Under the pieces are notes generated by a model, which was not told the origin of the DNA, did no database searches, and worked only from the letters and a program-made list of their open reading frames with translations. Below, piece by piece: positions 62,088-64,000 of a stretch of 64,000 nucleotides of DNA. Position 1 is the first letter of the stretch. Each line of letters opens with the position of its first letter. Origin of the DNA: Membranipora membranacea (taxonomy: Eukaryota > Bryozoa > Gymnolaemata > Cheilostomatida > Membraniporidae); the NCBI GenBank assembly GCA_914767715.1, contig OU612067.1, forward strand, positions 4,402,001 to 4,466,000, written 5' to 3'. Position numbers and translations under genes: made by a program.

Positions 62088-64000
62088 GTGAGGTATCTGT
62101 TCCAAAAATGAACAGAAATTATTTTATACACCTTCACAAGACAGTGAGTGCATGTATACGTTTAACATTAAAGTTCCCACGAGTTAGCAAACAATCGCAA
62201 CGGCAATATTTGAGAATGATTTTTCCTCACTCATAGCAGAGCTCTTCGTTGTCAATAAAATTTGGTGATGCGTTCAAAAGCACTGTGCCGGCTCAATCTG
62301 AATTTGGAAACTGCTGAAGTGTTACATTAAGTGTTACCCCCCATAACTAAGCATCCTATGGTCTGCTTAGCCAGCACATTGCATCACATGCACACTCAAG
62401 GGGGTCATTTTAGTGTCCGTTAGGATGCATCACAACCTCAGAGTGAGCATTTAGGGACGCCATCACCAAAAGCTGTGAGGTTATGGCATGTTTGAGAGCA
62501 AAATAGCTCTTTATGAGTTTGAGTCTAACCCAAAACTCATCAAGATTAGTTTGTTTAAGGTGACCTTGCGCAGCGCTTGCCCATAATATTAGCGTAACCT
62601 GCAAAAAAGCTAAATGTTGCTGACATTTGCAGTGGGAATTACTCCACTCTTCCTGCCACAAAAATCAAATTGTAGGACTGTGAAGTGCAATAATTGTACT
62701 GTACTATTATGAGATGGTCCAAGAATTCAATAAAACAGTAGTCACAGATTTTGACCCCTTATTTCAGTGCCACGAAGGTAATTCCTGATATGCTCCGATT
62801 TCTCGCAACCTACCAGTATTACCCCTTTAGTCGATCTAACTTCCTTTATATCTTTGATTCTTTGCTGTCAGATTGCTTTATACTTTTCATTTGAAAATGC
62901 TTACTGTAATGTAATATAATTTGAGTTTTCCAAAAAAGAAACTCATGTAAAAAAAAGCACCCTACAAAATAGCCAAAAAATTAATGTACTACTCGCTGCC
63001 GCGCTTTTTTATCATTAGGTCCATCTCAGTTTAAATAATTAGCAAGTGACATGCTAACAAGGTTGTATATACCATCTAGTGTCTACTTATGGTGGCTTTA
63101 ATGTGATATATATCGCTTTTTAAAACTTTTTAATATTGTATTGGTGATCATGTCTAATGATTATTTTCACAGTTGAAACCTCCCAAATAATTGACGTTGA
63201 GTCGCGGTGACCTCTGGAAGCTCATTTTGGGGCAAAAAGTGCCCCTTTTAAATTGTGCCCTCTGTGCCTTGTTTTTGAGGTATTTGATTAGTTTATGCTT
63301 TCACCATGTAGGGGAGGCATAGCACTAACTGGAGGAGTGACATTTTGGTGAAACTTTATGATTTTAGGCCTCCTGTCTCCGAGACTTGAAATTGATTTTT
63401 GCAATGGTAATAGGGCCATTTCTGATCCCTCATTATATGCGACCCCAATAATGCAGAAACTAAAATTTCCAAATCAATATGCCATTTCGTTCTTGTACTG
63501 TCACTTCAATCAATAATCTTACCAGCTTACAGATCCTGGTTGTCACAACTGTAACAGATAATAACCCAAATTTTAACTAACCTAAGTTAAAATTTTCCAG
63601 CCAAAAATCAGAAATTCAGAAAGATGTCAGTCAAATTTGTTGTCAGCATGATCAACAACAGGAGATTGTCTAGGTTTTGATCGAAGCGATTGTTGATTAT
63701 GGCTTTACATCTGGAGAGATTTGGATTTTTGTGACTAAAACCAGCTTTATTTGGTCCAAAAAATGCACTCTTTTCCAGCCAAAAAACAGAAAATAGGTTA
63801 AACAACATGTTATACTCATTAGCTTCCATTAAACTAGAGAGTATTTCCGAGGTTTTGATCGTGGCGTTTGATGATAAATTCAGTAGTAGAGAAGTTATGA
63901 GCATAAACATTTCTCTTGCCATGCTAAACAATCAGCCAAAAAAGGTGATCCATTGTTGTACACAATGTGCTTTGCATGTAATACTGCTTAGATTTTCATC
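62088..64000. other. Intron 1 of the fucosyltransferase-like gene (to the window edge)
   Basis: No continuation exon with GT10 motifs is seen. Around 62380-62460 the words GCACACTCA and TAGGATGCATCACAACCTCA resemble the body of the U2-headed SINE (2990-3070), so a diverged, headless copy may lie there. The minus-strand open frame at 63608-63931 is unsupported. Confidence 0.4.

Overview
This is nuclear DNA of an animal. The genes are AT-rich, split by many short GT-AG introns, and include metazoan families: a p107/p130-type pocket protein, ARFGAP1, a Golgi fucosyltransferase, CUB/sushi receptors and U5 snRNA genes. The compact introns and large CUB receptors with tyrosine-rich tails make me think of an early-branching marine invertebrate, perhaps a sponge. 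That placement is a guess. Exon boundaries below were read by hand from splice signals and reading-frame continuity; none is backed by transcripts.

Layout. (1) 1138-1879 (+): a small two-exon secreted PAN/apple-like protein. (2) 2528-35082 (-): a head-to-tail tandem cluster of four paralogous type I receptors. From 5' to 3' on the minus strand they are D (35082-26655), C (24839-18428), a decayed copy psi-B (17322-12427) and A (10269-2528). Each has a signal-peptide exon, several one-exon CUB domains with sushi/CCP-like exons between them, a Ser/Thr stalk exon, a transmembrane exon and three tail exons. The tails carry about nine or ten spaced tyrosine motifs (YxLA, YDMA, YENF, YVN, YAPI, LYGT) and a proline-arginine SH3-like site. 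Genes A, C and D stay in frame over 12, 10 and 10 exons (937, 759 and 761 aa). Psi-B has lost its start codon, has several in-frame stops, and has a U2-headed SINE in its tail exon. (3) 37654-49341 (+): a complete 19-exon pocket-protein gene (1101 aa) with an RxLF cyclin-docking motif in the spacer. (4) 51652-60286 (+): a complete 11-exon ARFGAP1 (438 aa). Its intron 5 holds a 520-bp minisatellite and its last intron holds two U5 snRNA genes on the same strand. (5) 61536 onward (+): the first coding exon of a GT10 fucosyltransferase-like enzyme that runs out of the window.

The non-coding part is rich in small mobile and palindromic elements. These include a SINE family with a U2 snRNA-derived head, tRNA-derived SINEs, LINE 3' remnants, a TIR element enclosing a tRNA-like unit, a 1.4-kb foldback flanked by TTAA, and several near-perfect inverted repeats. 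One of these has 55-bp perfect arms and lies about 275 bp upstream of receptor D.

The candidate for an undescribed system is the receptor cluster. Its ectodomains vary in CUB/sushi composition while the tails are conserved and tyrosine-rich. This looks like a lineage-specific family of phosphotyrosine-signalling surface receptors, perhaps for recognition or immunity; the role is inference.
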